From Verrucomicrobiia bacterium (GTDB lineage: Bacteria; Verrucomicrobiota; Verrucomicrobiia; Opitutales; Cerasicoccaceae), in contig JAUIHT010000004.1 of assembly GCA_030432235.1 (NCBI GenBank), positions 62,001 through 126,000 of the forward strand: a DNA stretch of 64,000 nt, in the 5' to 3' direction. Below the pieces are notes generated by a model. It made no database searches. It saw nothing but the letters and a program-made list of their open reading frames with translations, and was not told the origin of the DNA. Each line of letters starts with the position of its first letter. Positions within the stretch are counted from its first letter, which is position 1. Of this stretch, positions 42,667 to 53,280 are shown piece by piece. The position numbers and the translations under genes were made by a program.

Positions 42667-44413
42667 GGCTGAATTTCTCCTTCAGTTCGGCGGCGTCGTG
42701 GCGACGCACATAGTTAATGAAGCTTTCGTCGAGCTGGCGCTCGGTCAGGTAAATACGTAGCACGCTTTCGATCAAAGCGGGGACTTGCTCGAAGGGGACG
42801 CTGTTAAAGACCTCGGCTGCGATGCCTTGCTGGTGGTCGACCCCACCGCCGAGCACGATGTTGTAACCTTCCACGGATTCACCGTCGGCCTTCACCTTGA
42901 CACCCTGCATGCCGATGTCGCCGACGTAGTGCTGGGCGCAGGAGTTCGGACAACCGGTCAGGTGGATGTTGATGGGCTGGTCGAGCTCGATATGATCGCG
43001 CAGGTAGGCCCCGAGCTGGATGGCGTGCGCCTTGGTCCCACTGGCGGCGTACTTGCATCCGGCGTTACCCGTACAGGCGACGAGGCCGTTGGTGATATTA
43101 TGATGCTCGGTTTCCAGGCCAAGCTCAGCCAGGCCAGCTTTCAGCCCTGAGATATTCTTGTCGGCCACATGTGGAATGAGCAAGTTTTGCCAGACAGTCA
43201 GACGGACTTCGCCCTTGCCAAAAATATTGGAAAGTTGCGCGATACCGCGCATCTGCTCCACGGTAAGATGTCCCACCGGCACAACGACACCGACGTAGTT
43301 GAGGCCGTCTTCGGTTTGCGGATGAACGCCGATGTAACCGTGACGCCGAATGGGAATACGCGGCTCGCAAGCGTCCAGGGGGAAGCGGCGCAGCGGGAAG
43401 GCAAGGTGCTTTTCTGTTTCGTCGAGGTACTTTTCCACACCCCAGGTATCCACGAGGTATTTTAAGCGCGCCTTCTTTCGGTTGGTGCGGTCCCCGTTTT
43501 TCAAAAAGACGCGTAGCATGGCGGCGGCGACGGCCACGCACTCTTCCGGCTTGAGGAGCAATCCGCAGTCTTGAGCAAACTGCTTGTGCCCTGTGATGCC
43601 GCAGAGTTGCACACGGAAGTACACGCCTGGCTCGACCCCCTGCCCTTCGCCCACGCGCACGGCATAAAAGGCGATGTCGTTGGTGTCGGCGCACACACTG
43701 ATGGCGCCGCCGTTGTCGAAGGAGATGTTGAACTTGCGCGGCAGGTCGTAAAGGTCGCGGTTATTCAGGATATAGTGATGCATGGCCTTGGCCAACGGCA
43801 GTACGTCGTAAACCTCTTCCGGGTCGAAGCCGCTGGTAGGCGAGGCGGTGACATTGCGCACATTATCCGCGCCACTGCCCTGGGAGGTCAGCCCCATGTC
43901 ACGCATTTTGACCAGAACGTCTACGGTATCCTTGGGCATGATCTCCCGTATCTGGATGTTGCCGCGGGTGGTGACGTGGGCGTAGCCCCCGCCCCAGTCC
44001 TCGGCGATGTCGGCGAGGCCGTCGAGCTGATGGGCGCGCAAAATGCAGCCCGGGATGCGGCAGCGCAGCATGAAAGACTCCTGCGCGGGCGATACATAAA
44101 ACAGCCCGTGAAACTTGTAGCGGAAGACGTCCCCACCCTCGGGAAATTTATCCTTGGCGGCGTTGTCCAGCATGGTGTCCCAGATGTCGAGGCCGTGCTG
44201 CTCGTGCTTGATCTTCTCTTCCTTACACAGGTCCTCGATGAGTACGCCATGGACGCGCTCCTCGGCATCGTTGCCGGTGGCGGCCTGACCCTGGTCGTGA
44301 GTAAACTGGCCGTCGGCGGTCTGGCCAACGAAGGGAGTGAATCCTCTCTGGCTCACTCCGGTGAAGAAGCCTTTGAGGTACTCCTTCTGTGACTCGGTGA
44401 AGTTCTGGCTCAT
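42653..44413 (-). CDS. nirA: Assimilatory nitrite reductase (sirohaem, ferredoxin-type NirA)
   Basis: It reduces nitrite to ammonia with six electrons. The 586-residue protein has the two-fold ferrite-type repeat layout, [22 protein letters not shown] with the [12 protein letters not shown] sirohaem-binding segment, and the [4Fe-4S]-sirohaem ligands [11 protein letters not shown] and [11 protein letters not shown]. Such enzymes can reduce sulfite as well; the location just after nasA favours nitrite. The N-terminal stretch [16 protein letters not shown] resembles the N-terminus of the diflavin reductase encoded next. Confidence 0.92.
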   Translation of the reverse strand: MSQNFTESQKEYLKGFFTGVSQRGFTPFVGQTADGQFTHDQGQAATGNDAEERVHGVLIEDLCKEEKIKHEQHGLDIWDTMLDNAAKDKFPEGGDVFRYKFHGLFYVSPAQESFMLRCRIPGCILRAHQLDGLADIAEDWGGGYAHVTTRGNIQIREIMPKDTVDVLVKMRDMGLTSQGSGADNVRNVTASPTSGFDPEEVYDVLPLAKAMHHYILNNRDLYDLPRKFNISFDNGGAISVCADTNDIAFYAVRVGEGQGVEPGVYFRVQLCGITGHKQFAQDCGLLLKPEECVAVAAAMLRVFLKNGDRTNRKKARLKYLVDTWGVEKYLDETEKHLAFPLRRFPLDACEPRIPIRRHGYIGVHPQTEDGLNYVGVVVPVGHLTVEQMRGIAQLSNIFGKGEVRLTVWQNLLIPHVADKNISGLKAGLAELGLETEHHNITNGLVACTGNAGCKYAASGTKAHAIQLGAYLRDHIELDQPINIHLTGCPNSCAQHYVGDIGMQGVKVKADGESVEGYNIVLGGGVDHQQGIAAEVFNSVPFEQVPALIESVLRIYLTERQLDESFINYVRRHDAAELKEKFSHVAA

Positions 44414-44415
44414 GG

Positions 44416-46641
44416 TTACGTGCGTGCGTTGGCGGGAACCACCCGGACGGCGCAGGCTTTGTAGCTGGGCTGCCGCGAATAGGGGTCCACGCTGTTATGG
44501 GTAAGTTGGTTCACTGCCGCATAGTGCATCGGCAAAAAGACCTGGCCCGGAGTCACGGTGGCGGCGACGTGCGCCGTGGCGACGACACTGCCACGGCGGG
44601 ACTCGACCCGCACGCTTTGCTGCGGCGCGATGCCAAGCATCTCGGCGTCGGCGGGATGGATTTCCACGTAGCAGCCTTGCGGGTAAAGTTTACGCAGGAC
44701 GGTGGACTTGCCAGTGCGCGTCTGCGTATGCCACTGGGATGAGGTGCCGCGCCCGGTCAGCAGCATGAAGGGATAAACCTCGTCGGGTACCTCGGGCAGG
44801 GCACGGGGCTTTTCAAAAACCAGGCGCGCCCGGCCGTCGGGATGGAAAAAGCGGCCATCCTCGAAGAGGCGGCGCTCCGTGCCGAAGTCAGCCGCATCAC
44901 GGAGAGGCCACTGAATGCCGCCGCAAGCCTCTACCATGGCGTAGTCCTCAATGGCGGAGATGTCACAAGGCTGCCCTTGTGAGAGCTCACAGAGTAGTTT
45001 GAAAACGGCCTCCGGGCTCGTCCACGTCTCAAACATATCGCCGCAGCCCCAGTAGTGGGCCAGGAGCTGGCAGATGTGAAAGTCCGACAATGCCTGGCCG
45101 GGTGCGCGACGCACCTTTCGGATGCGACCGATACGCCGCTCACTGTTGATAAAGGTGCCGTCCTTTTCTCCCCAGCCTGCGGCAGGCAACACGATGTCCG
45201 CGATGCGCACCGTCTCCGTACTATGGTACATATCCTGAACAACGAGGCAGTCCAGCTTCTCACGAATTTCCTGGAAACGTCCCTGGTGAATCCAGGAGTG
45301 AGCAGGATTGGTGCAAATGACCCAGAGGCCCTTGATCTCGCCGCGTTCGATGGCATCCAGGATTTGATCGTAGGCGTAGCTGTCCTGCTCTGGGATGTTT
45401 TCTTCCGGAATGTCGAGGATGCCGGCGACCTTGGCGCGGTCTTCTGCACTGCTGAACTTGTGCCCGCCAATCAGGTTCGTGCTGTTGCTGAAGAGGCGCG
45501 AGCCCATGGCGTTGCACTGACCGGTGATGGAGTTCGCACCGGTGCCTGGCTTGCCGATGTTGCCGGTCAGGAGTGCGAGGTTAATCAGGCTCTGTGCTAC
45601 ACGCGTGCCTTCGTAGCTTTGGTTGACGCCCATGGTCCACCAGAGTGAGACACGTTTGCCGCTACCGATGAGGCGCGCGAGCTCATGGATGCCGTCTTCC
45701 TCCAGGCCGCTCATGGCCGCGACCGTTGGCAGATCGTAAGGCCCGTCGAGCAGGAACTGCTTCAGCGCCTCATAACCCTCGACGTGACAGGAGACAAAGC
45801 CGTGGTCGATCCAGTCGTTCTCAATCAGCTGACGGGCCAGCCCGTAGAAAAGTGCTAGATCTGATTTGGGCGCCAGGGGCAGGTGGCGCGTGGCCGCCAT
45901 GGCGGTCTCGGTGCGACGCGGATCGATGACAACGATCTCGGGCTTGCGGCGATTGCGCATGACGCGCTGCCACATGATCGGGTGCGTGATGCACAGATTG
46001 GAGCCGACCAGTACGATGACATCGGAATACTCGAAGTCCGCGTAGGAATAAGGAGGCGCGTCGAATCCAAAGGATTCCTTGTAGGCGGTGACGGCGGTGG
46101 CCATGCATTGGCGCGTATTGCCGTCGCCGTGTACCATGCCCATCCCGAACTTGCACAAGGCCCCGATGAAAGCCAGTTCCTCGTTGGGGAGCTGGCCGGT
46201 GCCGAGCCAGGCCAGGGCCTGCGGGCCGTGCTTCTCCGCGATGCATTTGAAGCGTCCGACGAAGGCCTTCATGGCGACGTCCCAGGACACCTCGGCCAGC
46301 TCGCCGTTGTTATTGCGCAGCAGCGGCATGGTCGCGCGGTCTTCGGCTTCCAGTGGCGCGAGCGCTTCCCAGCCCTTAGGACAGGCCATGCCAAGGTTGA
46401 CCGGATAGTCGCGGTCGGCGGAGAGGTTGATGGCCTCGCCGTCTTTCAAATGCACACGCAACGAGCAGCCGGTGGCGCAGTAGCCGCAGACGGAGGTGGC
46501 GGTGGCGTCGGGGTACAGTTTCTCAGGTAATTTGCCGAGGCCGAATTCCGACGGACGCTGGACGAGCTCGCGGGTCAACGGGCCGTTCCAGGCACGGGTG
46601 AGCGTGGCTTCATCGGGACGTTTTGCGAACTGCGTGCTCAT
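44416..46641 (-). CDS. nasA: Assimilatory nitrate reductase catalytic subunit (molybdopterin)
   Basis: The 741-residue protein reduces nitrate to nitrite at a molybdopterin guanine dinucleotide cofactor. The start at 46641 is set by the ATGA overlap with the upstream gene. The N-terminal [4Fe-4S] site is [10 protein letters not shown] plus Cys87 in GMACPKGW; downstream are [60 protein letters not shown] and the C-terminal domain [17 protein letters not shown]. No Tat signal is present, so it is cytoplasmic, and no C-terminal [2Fe-2S] BFD-like domain is seen. Electrons probably come from the DmsBC-like protein encoded next to it. Confidence 0.93.
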   Translation of the reverse strand: MSTQFAKRPDEATLTRAWNGPLTRELVQRPSEFGLGKLPEKLYPDATATSVCGYCATGCSLRVHLKDGEAINLSADRDYPVNLGMACPKGWEALAPLEAEDRATMPLLRNNNGELAEVSWDVAMKAFVGRFKCIAEKHGPQALAWLGTGQLPNEELAFIGALCKFGMGMVHGDGNTRQCMATAVTAYKESFGFDAPPYSYADFEYSDVIVLVGSNLCITHPIMWQRVMRNRRKPEIVVIDPRRTETAMAATRHLPLAPKSDLALFYGLARQLIENDWIDHGFVSCHVEGYEALKQFLLDGPYDLPTVAAMSGLEEDGIHELARLIGSGKRVSLWWTMGVNQSYEGTRVAQSLINLALLTGNIGKPGTGANSITGQCNAMGSRLFSNSTNLIGGHKFSSAEDRAKVAGILDIPEENIPEQDSYAYDQILDAIERGEIKGLWVICTNPAHSWIHQGRFQEIREKLDCLVVQDMYHSTETVRIADIVLPAAGWGEKDGTFINSERRIGRIRKVRRAPGQALSDFHICQLLAHYWGCGDMFETWTSPEAVFKLLCELSQGQPCDISAIEDYAMVEACGGIQWPLRDAADFGTERRLFEDGRFFHPDGRARLVFEKPRALPEVPDEVYPFMLLTGRGTSSQWHTQTRTGKSTVLRKLYPQGCYVEIHPADAEMLGIAPQQSVRVESRRGSVVATAHVAATVTPGQVFLPMHYAAVNQLTHNSVDPYSRQPSYKACAVRVVPANART

Positions 46642-48188
46642 GCTTTTACCCCTCCTGGCATTTTGGGTGCAACCACAGCGGTGAAAAACAGATACCTCTC
46701 GGCTATAGCCGAGAGGCCCAGCAAAGTGATGCCAACCATACCCAAGGCGCCCTGCGGATCGCCCAGCAGAAGCAAGACACCAAAGGTCAGGCCCAGCCAA
46801 CGCAGCACCAGCGCGGGGAAATCGTGCTCGAATTGAATCCGCGCCGAGTGCGTGTCGGCATCGTGCAGACCGTTGCCAGCGCGCATAAGGATGCGGCCTT
46901 CGGCCAGTGCCTGCACGAGGGCGGAGACCAGCAGAAGCGTACCGCCGACGTTGAAATTTCCACCCAGCAACAGACCGCCCCCGGCGAAGCTCGCCGTCAC
47001 GCCGAAGAAACGAATCGCGGTGCGCTGCAACGCCCAGAATTTGCGGCGGGTGTCATGGTAAATCATGACGGAGGTAAAGATGGCGCCCAGGCCCAAAGCA
47101 GCCGTGGCGGCCCAGGCCCAGTGCGCTTGTGACACAGTCAGGACAGTACTGACTAAGGAAAACGCTAACAACGGTGCATAACCGCCAAAGGCGAAGATTT
47201 CTCGGCTGAGCCAGGAGTGCGTGAGGCCGAGGAAAGCGCGCCAGGCTCCGAGAGGTCTGCCCAGATGCAGGACGCTCGCAGCCAGTCCGGCAAAGCCTGT
47301 CACGGCAGCGCCGATGCCAAGGGCAAGCTGGCTTTGCGTAGCAAAGCTCACGGCGACGGACAAGCCGACCGACATCTGCGTCAGCGAGAGCATCCAGACC
47401 AGCGGCCAATGCGCATGTTGCGGGCGAAGCACTTCGGCATCCGCCGCTATGGCGTTACCCGGGATGAGCCTCTTGGAGACATAAGCCGTAGTCGGCACCG
47501 TGTAGTCCTGATGCGGGGCGTCGGGCAGGAAGGGGGCGGTCCCGGTGGAGCGCGCCTTGGCCGTCACAACGTCCCGGGCGACGACTTTGATGCTGATCGC
47601 TTCGGTCGGGCAGGCCTGTACGCAGGCGGGCGGTTCCCCTTCAGCCAGGCGGCCATGGCACATGTCGCACTTGCGCACGATGCCGAGACGTGCGTTGTAC
47701 TTGGGCACGTCGTAGGGACACTTCAGCACGCAGTACTGGCAGCCAATGCACTGGTCGTCCAGGTGCAGGACGATGCCGGTGGCAGGGTCTTTCTCGTAGG
47801 CGTTGACCGGGCATCCCTCCAGGCAGCCCGGCTCGACGCAGTGATGACAGGCCGTGGTAACCGTCTGCTGGTAGTAGGACTGCTGACGCTGGCCGTGGAT
47901 GAGGCCGACATCGCGCCAGGTTTCGTGCTCGTCCAGGCCGTTGAGACTGTGGCAGGCAGTGACACAAGCTTTGCAACCGGTGCACTTGTCCAGATTTACT
48001 TCGAAGGCGAACTGCTCGCCGGGCCGTGGGTTCTCCAGCGGGATGAGCGAACGATAGCGCTCCTCTACCTCGCCCTGCTCATGGAGCCGCGAAAAACTGG
48101 CAACAGCAGTCTCCAGACGGGCTTGCTCACGCAAAAGCCGGTCGATGGGAGACTCTTCGTTGTCCAGTTCCTGTAGGAGGGCGAGCAT
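46638..48188 (-). CDS. Fused DmsB/DmsC-like iron-sulfur and membrane-anchor protein
   Basis: The 516-residue protein fuses two DMSO-reductase subunits. The N-terminal part (about 60-230) has four ferredoxin-type Cys groups: [38 protein letters not shown] and CDMCHGR followed by CVQACP. The C-terminal part (about 265-510) has about eight membrane segments of DmsC type, with the quinol-linked layout [20 protein letters not shown]. It would pass electrons from the quinone pool to NasA, making nitrate assimilation quinol-dependent instead of NADH- or ferredoxin-dependent. Its stop overlaps the nasA start by four bases. Confidence 0.9.
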   Translation of the reverse strand: MLALLQELDNEESPIDRLLREQARLETAVASFSRLHEQGEVEERYRSLIPLENPRPGEQFAFEVNLDKCTGCKACVTACHSLNGLDEHETWRDVGLIHGQRQQSYYQQTVTTACHHCVEPGCLEGCPVNAYEKDPATGIVLHLDDQCIGCQYCVLKCPYDVPKYNARLGIVRKCDMCHGRLAEGEPPACVQACPTEAISIKVVARDVVTAKARSTGTAPFLPDAPHQDYTVPTTAYVSKRLIPGNAIAADAEVLRPQHAHWPLVWMLSLTQMSVGLSVAVSFATQSQLALGIGAAVTGFAGLAASVLHLGRPLGAWRAFLGLTHSWLSREIFAFGGYAPLLAFSLVSTVLTVSQAHWAWAATAALGLGAIFTSVMIYHDTRRKFWALQRTAIRFFGVTASFAGGGLLLGGNFNVGGTLLLVSALVQALAEGRILMRAGNGLHDADTHSARIQFEHDFPALVLRWLGLTFGVLLLLGDPQGALGMVGITLLGLSAIAERYLFFTAVVAPKMPGGVKA

Positions 48189-48211
48189 GTGTCGAATGTT
48201 CGTGAGTTCGG

Positions 48212-49036
48212 TTAAGCGCTGATGGCTGCCTTTTGCTTGCGCGCGTGCTTCTCAGCTTCGCAGTCGTCGAGGAACTGCAGGAGGCGCCGACGGTAGGCGT
48301 AGAAAGCGTCGGTCTCCATGATGGCTTCGCGGTCGCGGGGGCGCTCGAAGTCGATCTCCATGATCTCGCCGACGTGCGCGTGCGGTCCGTTGGTCATCAT
48401 ACAAATGCGGTCGGACATATAGACGGCTTCGTCGGGGTCGTGCGTGATCATCATCGTAGTGATCTTTTCACGGTCGAGGATGCCGAGGATGACGTCCTGC
48501 AGCTCCATGCGCGTGAGGGAGTCGAGGCGACCAAAGGGCTCGTCGAGGAGCAGGACCTTGGGCTTCAGCGCGATGGCGCGGGCGATGCCAACGCGCTGCT
48601 GCATGCCGCCGGAAAGCTCACGCGGGTACTTGTGCATGCTGTCCGCCAGGCCGACGACGCTGAGCGAATACTCGACGATGATGCGACGTTGTGCTTTTTC
48701 GGCGTGTGGGTAGCACTGTTTCACGCCCAGCATGACGTTCTGGTAGGCGGTCATCCAAGGCAGCAGGCAGGGTGCCTGGAAGACGACGGCGCGGTCTGGC
48801 CCGGGGCCGGTGATTTCGCGACCGGCCACGACAATGCCGCCGTCGGAGATCTCATTCAGGCCGGCCAGCATGGTCAGGACAGTCGATTTTCCGCAGCCGG
48901 AATGCCCGATGATGGAGATGACCTCGCCCTTGCGGATGTTCAGGTTGAAGCCGTCGACAACCTTGACGGCTTCGCCGAAGGGATTCGGGTAGGCCTTTAC
49001 CAGGTTGAAGATTTCGACGTATTTTTCTTCGTTCAT
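48212..49036 (-). CDS. nrtD: Nitrate ABC transporter ATP-binding protein
   Basis: The 274-residue ATPase has Walker [10 protein letters not shown], signature [15 protein letters not shown], Walker [17 protein letters not shown] and the switch His in [11 protein letters not shown]. The order and the [21 protein letters not shown]-loop region match the NrtD/SsuB/TauB group. It is the second of two ATPases in the operon; C and D are assigned by order only. The nearby NrtA-type binding protein and permease define the substrate class as nitrate/nitrite. Confidence 0.9.
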   Translation of the reverse strand: MNEEKYVEIFNLVKAYPNPFGEAVKVVDGFNLNIRKGEVISIIGHSGCGKSTVLTMLAGLNEISDGGIVVAGREITGPGPDRAVVFQAPCLLPWMTAYQNVMLGVKQCYPHAEKAQRRIIVEYSLSVVGLADSMHKYPRELSGGMQQRVGIARAIALKPKVLLLDEPFGRLDSLTRMELQDVILGILDREKITTMMITHDPDEAVYMSDRICMMTNGPHAHVGEIMEIDFERPRDREAIMETDAFYAYRRRLLQFLDDCEAEKHARKQKAAISA

Positions 49037-49167
49037 GGAAAATTTGGTTTTCGGTTTTCGATTCTCTGATGTCGGTTTTCGGTTGTTGATACCGTCGCTC
49101 GATTGCTTGCCTTCGAATGGTTTGTGAACTGAAAACTAAGAACCGAGAACTGATATTTGATAACCGA
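49037..49167. repeat. AT-rich repetitive spacer between the two ATPase genes
   Basis: TCGGTTTTCG occurs at 49051-49060 and 49072-49081, a 21-base period, and the right half contains related AACTGA/GAACCGA units in inverted sense. This is the only long spacer between the importer genes of the operon. The sequence resembles low-complexity GGTTTTC/GAAAACC intergenic repeats seen in several genomes; a role in differential mRNA stability is possible. Confidence 0.45.
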
Positions 49168-50013
49168 TCAGGCGGCGGTGTAATCAATGGGCTGAATGTC
49201 CGGCATGGACAGCCCCTGATTGATGCGGAGTTTCTTGGCCTCCTTGTTCATCGCGGTCATGGTGTGGATGATCTCGTTGCGCAGGTGTTTGAAGTCCGAA
49301 TTGGTGTTGAGTGTGGTACGGTCGCGCGGTCGCGGCAGGGAGACGGCAAACTCTTCGCCGAGGGTGGCGCCGGGCCCCATGGTCAACGGCACGATACGGT
49401 CGGCCAGCAGGACGGCTTCGTCGACATCGTTGGTGATGAGGACAACGGTGCGTTTGTCCTCCTCCCAGATGCGAATCAACTCATCCTGCAGGTCGGCGCG
49501 GGTAAGGGCGTCGAGAGCGCTAAGCGGTTCATCCATCAGTAGTACTTCGGGCTGCATGGAAAGCGTGCGGGCCAGGGAGACGCGCTGGCGCATGCCGCCG
49601 GAGAGCTCGCGGGGCTTCTTTTCGCGGGCGGGCGTGAGCTTCACCATTTCGATGTAGCGCTCGACGTGCTCGCGTCGTTCGGCGCGGGAGTGCTCGGGGA
49701 AGGCCTGCTTCACGGCCAGCTCGACGTTGCCGTAAACCGTCAGCCACGGCAGCAGCGAATAGTTTTGGAAAACGATGCCCAGGTGCGGACCCGGTTTGGT
49801 GATCTTCTTTCCGTGCAGGCGGATTTCGCCGCTGTCAGGTGTGAGTAGTCCGGCGAGCAGCGAGATGAGCGTGCTCTTGCCACTACCGGAAAACCCGATG
49901 ACGGAGATGAATTCGTTCTTTTCGACTTTGAGCGAGGCGTCCCGCAAGACCTCGGTCCGGAATCCCTCCGGACCGAAGCCCACGCTGACGTTTTCCATTT
50001 CCAGGAAAGCCAT
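49168..50013 (-). CDS. nrtC: Nitrate ABC transporter ATP-binding protein
   Basis: From the ATG at 50013 (a longer frame begins at 50082 inside the permease gene) the product is 281 residues. It has Walker [10 protein letters not shown], signature [15 protein letters not shown], Walker [17 protein letters not shown] and a switch region [12 protein letters not shown], in which the usual His is replaced by Asn (ITND in place of ITHD). Unlike cyanobacterial NrtC it lacks a C-terminal NrtA-like regulatory domain. The replaced switch His suggests one of the two ATP sites of the NrtC-NrtD heterodimer is degenerate. Confidence 0.9.
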   Translation of the reverse strand: MAFLEMENVSVGFGPEGFRTEVLRDASLKVEKNEFISVIGFSGSGKSTLISLLAGLLTPDSGEIRLHGKKITKPGPHLGIVFQNYSLLPWLTVYGNVELAVKQAFPEHSRAERREHVERYIEMVKLTPAREKKPRELSGGMRQRVSLARTLSMQPEVLLMDEPLSALDALTRADLQDELIRIWEEDKRTVVLITNDVDEAVLLADRIVPLTMGPGATLGEEFAVSLPRPRDRTTLNTNSDFKHLRNEIIHTMTAMNKEAKKLRINQGLSMPDIQPIDYTAA

Positions 50014-50032
50014 GATAAGTGTGCGATAAAGG

Positions 50033-51595
50033 TTAAAGTGCGGTGGGAGCGCCGTCGAAGGAGACGGAGCGCTGCAACACAATCATGATGCGGTCCAGCA
50101 GCAGGCCGATAGCACCGACTACGAAGACCACGACGAACATTTGCGCGAAGGTCTGAGAGGAACCGTTGTTGAACATGTCCCAGACAAACTTGCCGATGCC
50201 CTCGCTGGACGAGAGCAGCTCGGCGGCGATGAGCACCATCCAGCCCACACCGAGCGAGATGCGTAGCCCGGCAAAGATGAGCGGCAGGGCGGAGGGCAGC
50301 ACAATCTTGAATAGGCGGCTAAAGACCCCGAGGCGCAGCACACGGGCGACATTGATGTGATCCTTCTCCACCGAGGCCACGCCCAGTGCGGTGTTGACCA
50401 GAGTCGGCCAGAGCGAGCACAGCGCCACCGTAATGGCAGAGGATAGGAAGGCCGGGTGTACGGGCGCTGTGGTCGGGTCGGCAATAAAGCCACCGACAAT
50501 GATGAAGACGATGGGCAGCCAGACGATGGGAGACACCGGCTTGAACAGCGCAATGAAGGGCGTGATGGCAGCCATGAAGATGCGGCTTAGTCCACAGAGC
50601 ACTCCCAGCGGAATCGCGATGGCCGAACCGATAAGGAAGCCGACAAACACGCACCAGACGCTACGGAGTATCTGGTCGGGAAAGGTCCAGGGGCGTGAAT
50701 ACTCGCTGGTGGCAATGCGCTCAATGGACGCCTGCTGGCTAAGGACCTTTTCCGCAGCTTTGAGTGTGTCTTTGCCACCTTCCGCCATGAGGAAGCCGGC
50801 CTGCAGTTCGTCGAGCTTCTGCTCTTCGGCGGTGATCTTGATCGACTGGTTGCCGTCAGTCAGATACTCCAAACGCTTGCTCAGGTACTGGCGTTCTTCT
50901 TCCAGGCCGTTGTATTCAGCGCGGGCCGCTTCCAACTCTGGGAACTTGGCGGCATAAGCGGCATCAATGTGCTCCTTGAAGGCGCGCAGTTCGTCCTTCT
51001 CGGTTTCGGTTAGTTTTTCGTGCTCGGCGACTTTTTTGAGAAATGCCTCGCGGGCAGCAGCGTTGCCAGTCGGCAGGGCTTCGGCCTCGGCAATAAGAGC
51101 GGCTTCACGTTCCTTGGCGGCATCACGAGTGGCGGTACGAAGGGCTTTGTATTCTTCCTGCAGAGGGCCGGCCTCGGTGTCGATGGCATCTTTGGATTGA
51201 GCTTCCAGTGTATCGACCCGTTCCTTGGCGGCGGCGGCCAGCGGCTCGATCTCAGCCATGCGGGCCTCTACGTCGGCGAGTGCCTGTTCGCGCTGCTCCC
51301 CGGTGAGGAGAAAGTCGTGGGCCTTCTGGTTTTCCCGCACGTGGAAGGTCCAGATGCCGGAGGCGGCGTCCTTGACCACGCCGGGCGTGGGGACTTCACC
51401 AGCCTTAGTGGTGTGACGTGGCGCGATGTAGTTCCAGGCGAAGATAGACGCGATGATGGCAACAATGGGAATGCCGATGAAGAGTAGAATCTTCTTGAGC
51501 TGCGCCGGCGGATTTTCACCACAGATGAGACGCACGACGGGGTCGAAGACCTGTAGCCCGGCGACGTCGAGTGCTTTGAGAATTTTGAATTTCAT
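50033..51595 (-). CDS. nrtB: Nitrate ABC transporter permease with large coiled-coil insertion
   Basis: The 520-residue protein is much longer than usual NrtB (about 270-340). An N-terminal membrane segment (about 34-55) is followed by an extracytoplasmic region of about 250 residues, in which about 98-245 is charged and heptad-rich (for example [20 protein letters not shown] and [18 protein letters not shown]). The standard BPD permease domain then runs from about 310, with five or six membrane segments and the EAA-type loop [20 protein letters not shown]. The start follows nrtA by 77 bases. The inserted segment is the oddest part of the operon; it may dock the binding protein. Confidence 0.88.
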   Translation of the reverse strand: MKFKILKALDVAGLQVFDPVVRLICGENPPAQLKKILLFIGIPIVAIIASIFAWNYIAPRHTTKAGEVPTPGVVKDAASGIWTFHVRENQKAHDFLLTGEQREQALADVEARMAEIEPLAAAAKERVDTLEAQSKDAIDTEAGPLQEEYKALRTATRDAAKEREAALIAEAEALPTGNAAAREAFLKKVAEHEKLTETEKDELRAFKEHIDAAYAAKFPELEAARAEYNGLEEERQYLSKRLEYLTDGNQSIKITAEEQKLDELQAGFLMAEGGKDTLKAAEKVLSQQASIERIATSEYSRPWTFPDQILRSVWCVFVGFLIGSAIAIPLGVLCGLSRIFMAAITPFIALFKPVSPIVWLPIVFIIVGGFIADPTTAPVHPAFLSSAITVALCSLWPTLVNTALGVASVEKDHINVARVLRLGVFSRLFKIVLPSALPLIFAGLRISLGVGWMVLIAAELLSSSEGIGKFVWDMFNNGSSQTFAQMFVVVFVVGAIGLLLDRIMIVLQRSVSFDGAPTAL

Positions 51596-51672
51596 GTCGT
51601 GTCAGCGTTGAAATTTTTGGGAAGCCCCGGTGGAAGATTAGCCCCCACCGGGGCGCGATGTCCTAACAATAA

Positions 51673-53031
51673 CTACTTGGCCGCCAGTTCGGTGGCGTCC
51701 TTGTTTCCAATAGTGTGTGCATTCAGGTAACCGATGGGATCGCGGCCGTCGTACTCGACGCCGTCGATAAACTCGGTGGTGGCCGGCTTGTAGCCGTTGG
51801 TGTTCCAGGGCACGTCGTCGTTTTCGATGTAGCCTTCTTCGAGGAGGGCGGTGGCGGCCTGCAGATAAATGTCGGGCTGGTAAACCTTTTCGACGGTCTC
51901 GAAGTACCAACTGGCGGGCTTGGCTTCGGTGATTTGGCCCCAGCGACGCATTTGCGTGAGGAACCAGACGCCGTCGCTGTACCAGGGGTAGGTGCAGTAG
52001 TGATCAAAGAAGACGTTGAACTCGGGCATCTCGCGTACGTCGCTCTTCTGGAAGGTGAAGGAGCCGGTCATGGAGTTCTTGATCACGTCATAGTCGGCCC
52101 CGACGTAGTTGGGCTGGCTGAGGATGCGCACAGCCTCCTCGCGGTTGACGAACTTCCCCTCGGCGTCCTTTTCATCGAGCCACTTGCCGGCGCGGATGAG
52201 GGCCTTGACCACGGCGACGTGGGTATTCGGGTTGGTATCGGACCATTCCTTGGTCACGCCGAAGACCTTTTCCGGATTGTTCTTCCAGACGTCGTAGTTG
52301 GTAGTGACGGGTACGCCGATACCCTTGGCCACGGCCTGCTGGTTCCATGGTTCGCCCACGCAATAGCCCTGGATATTGCCGGCCTCGAGAACGGTCGGCA
52401 TCATCGGAGGAGGCGTGACGGACAGCTCGACCTCGGCGTCGGTGCGGCCGCCAGTGTCGGTCTCGGTGTACATGCCCGGATGGATGCCGGATGCGGCCAA
52501 CCAGTAACGCAGCTCGTAGTTGTGCGTGGAGACCGGGAAGACCATGCCCATCTGAAGCTTTTCACCGGCATCGAGTTTTTCCTGCACGATGGGCTTGAGC
52601 GCGTCGGCAGATATCGGGTGCTTGGGCTGAGGCGTGTCCAGCTCGGGGTCGTTGTACTGCATCTCCTCCCAAATGGTGTTGGAGACGGTGATGCCGTTGC
52701 CGTTCAGGTCCATGGTGAAGGCGGTTATGACGTGCGCCTGGGTGCCGATGCCAATCGTGGCGGCAATGGGCTGTCCTGAGAGCATGTGGGCACCGTCCAG
52801 ATTGCCGCTGATGACATTGTCGAGCAGCGTCTTCCAGTTCGGCTGGGCGATGACCTCGGCCTGGATGCCTTCGTCTTCGAAGAATCCCTTTTCTTTGGCG
52901 ATGACCAACGGAGCACAGTCGGTCAGTTTGATGAAGCCGAACTTCAGTTCGTCTTTTTCAAGATCGGCGTGGAGCAGGCATGTGGTGCCGGCGATGGCGG
53001 CGATGCTGGTTATTTTGCAGAATGTGTTCAT
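51673..53031 (-). CDS. nrtA: Nitrate ABC transporter substrate-binding protein
   Basis: The 452-residue protein has a signal peptide ([22 protein letters not shown]) and the NrtA/SsuA-type fold: [57 protein letters not shown] and [14 protein letters not shown]. It probably delivers nitrate or nitrite to NrtB. Cys19 is not in a clear lipobox, so a soluble periplasmic or weakly anchored form is possible. It is the first gene of the 13.5-kb operon. Confidence 0.92.
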   Translation of the reverse strand: MNTFCKITSIAAIAGTTCLLHADLEKDELKFGFIKLTDCAPLVIAKEKGFFEDEGIQAEVIAQPNWKTLLDNVISGNLDGAHMLSGQPIAATIGIGTQAHVITAFTMDLNGNGITVSNTIWEEMQYNDPELDTPQPKHPISADALKPIVQEKLDAGEKLQMGMVFPVSTHNYELRYWLAASGIHPGMYTETDTGGRTDAEVELSVTPPPMMPTVLEAGNIQGYCVGEPWNQQAVAKGIGVPVTTNYDVWKNNPEKVFGVTKEWSDTNPNTHVAVVKALIRAGKWLDEKDAEGKFVNREEAVRILSQPNYVGADYDVIKNSMTGSFTFQKSDVREMPEFNVFFDHYCTYPWYSDGVWFLTQMRRWGQITEAKPASWYFETVEKVYQPDIYLQAATALLEEGYIENDDVPWNTNGYKPATTEFIDGVEYDGRDPIGYLNAHTIGNKDATELAAK

Positions 53032-53067
53032 GATTTGAGTGAATGGTTAAATTGCGTGCCAACTTAT

Positions 53068-53083
53068 TGCACCGCACATGCCA
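53068..53083 (-). promoter_or_regulatory. Possible sigma-54 (-24/-12) promoter of the nitrate operon
   Basis: On the minus strand TGGCATGTGCGGTGCA keeps the invariant GG and GC dinucleotides ten bases apart and differs from the TGGCACG-N4-TTGCA consensus at two positions. It would place the start near 53057, about 26 bases before the nrtA ATG. Confidence 0.4.
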
Positions 53084-53117
53084 ACCACTTCACATCCGCC
53101 GATTTAGGGCGTTCATA

Positions 53118-53140
53118 ATTTTCATGATTATGATGAAAAT
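53118..53140. promoter_or_regulatory. Inverted-repeat operator upstream of nrtA
   Basis: ATTTTCAT (53118-53125) and ATGAAAAT (53133-53140) form a perfect 8-bp inverted repeat around 7 bases, with the T-N11-A form favoured by LysR regulators. It lies about 35 bases upstream of the possible -24 element and between the operon and its putative regulators. Confidence 0.5.
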
Positions 53141-53280
53141 ATTTCATAAATAGCGCGACGCCTTCACAGACTTACGATTAGCGGGGCGCTTTGTCTTAAT
53201 TCATCCCTCTTATGAGCGCGGGTCATGCCAGATTTTACCCGTTGGCACGTCTGTCGGAGTTCATTTTCAGCGCTTCAGTG

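Noticed and set aside
40882-44413. Sulfite reductase CysJI
   Set aside because: Both proteins belong to families that include sulfite reductase, but the surrounding genes are all for nitrate; no sulfate assimilation gene is nearby.
44416-48188. Respiratory (Nap or DMSO) reductase
   Set aside because: No Tat signal on the catalytic subunit, and the operon contains nitrate importer and NirA, so assimilation is the better reading.
53032-53057. NasT/ANTAR-type two-hairpin leader before nrtA
   Set aside because: The space between the likely promoter and the start codon is too short and contains no hairpin pair.
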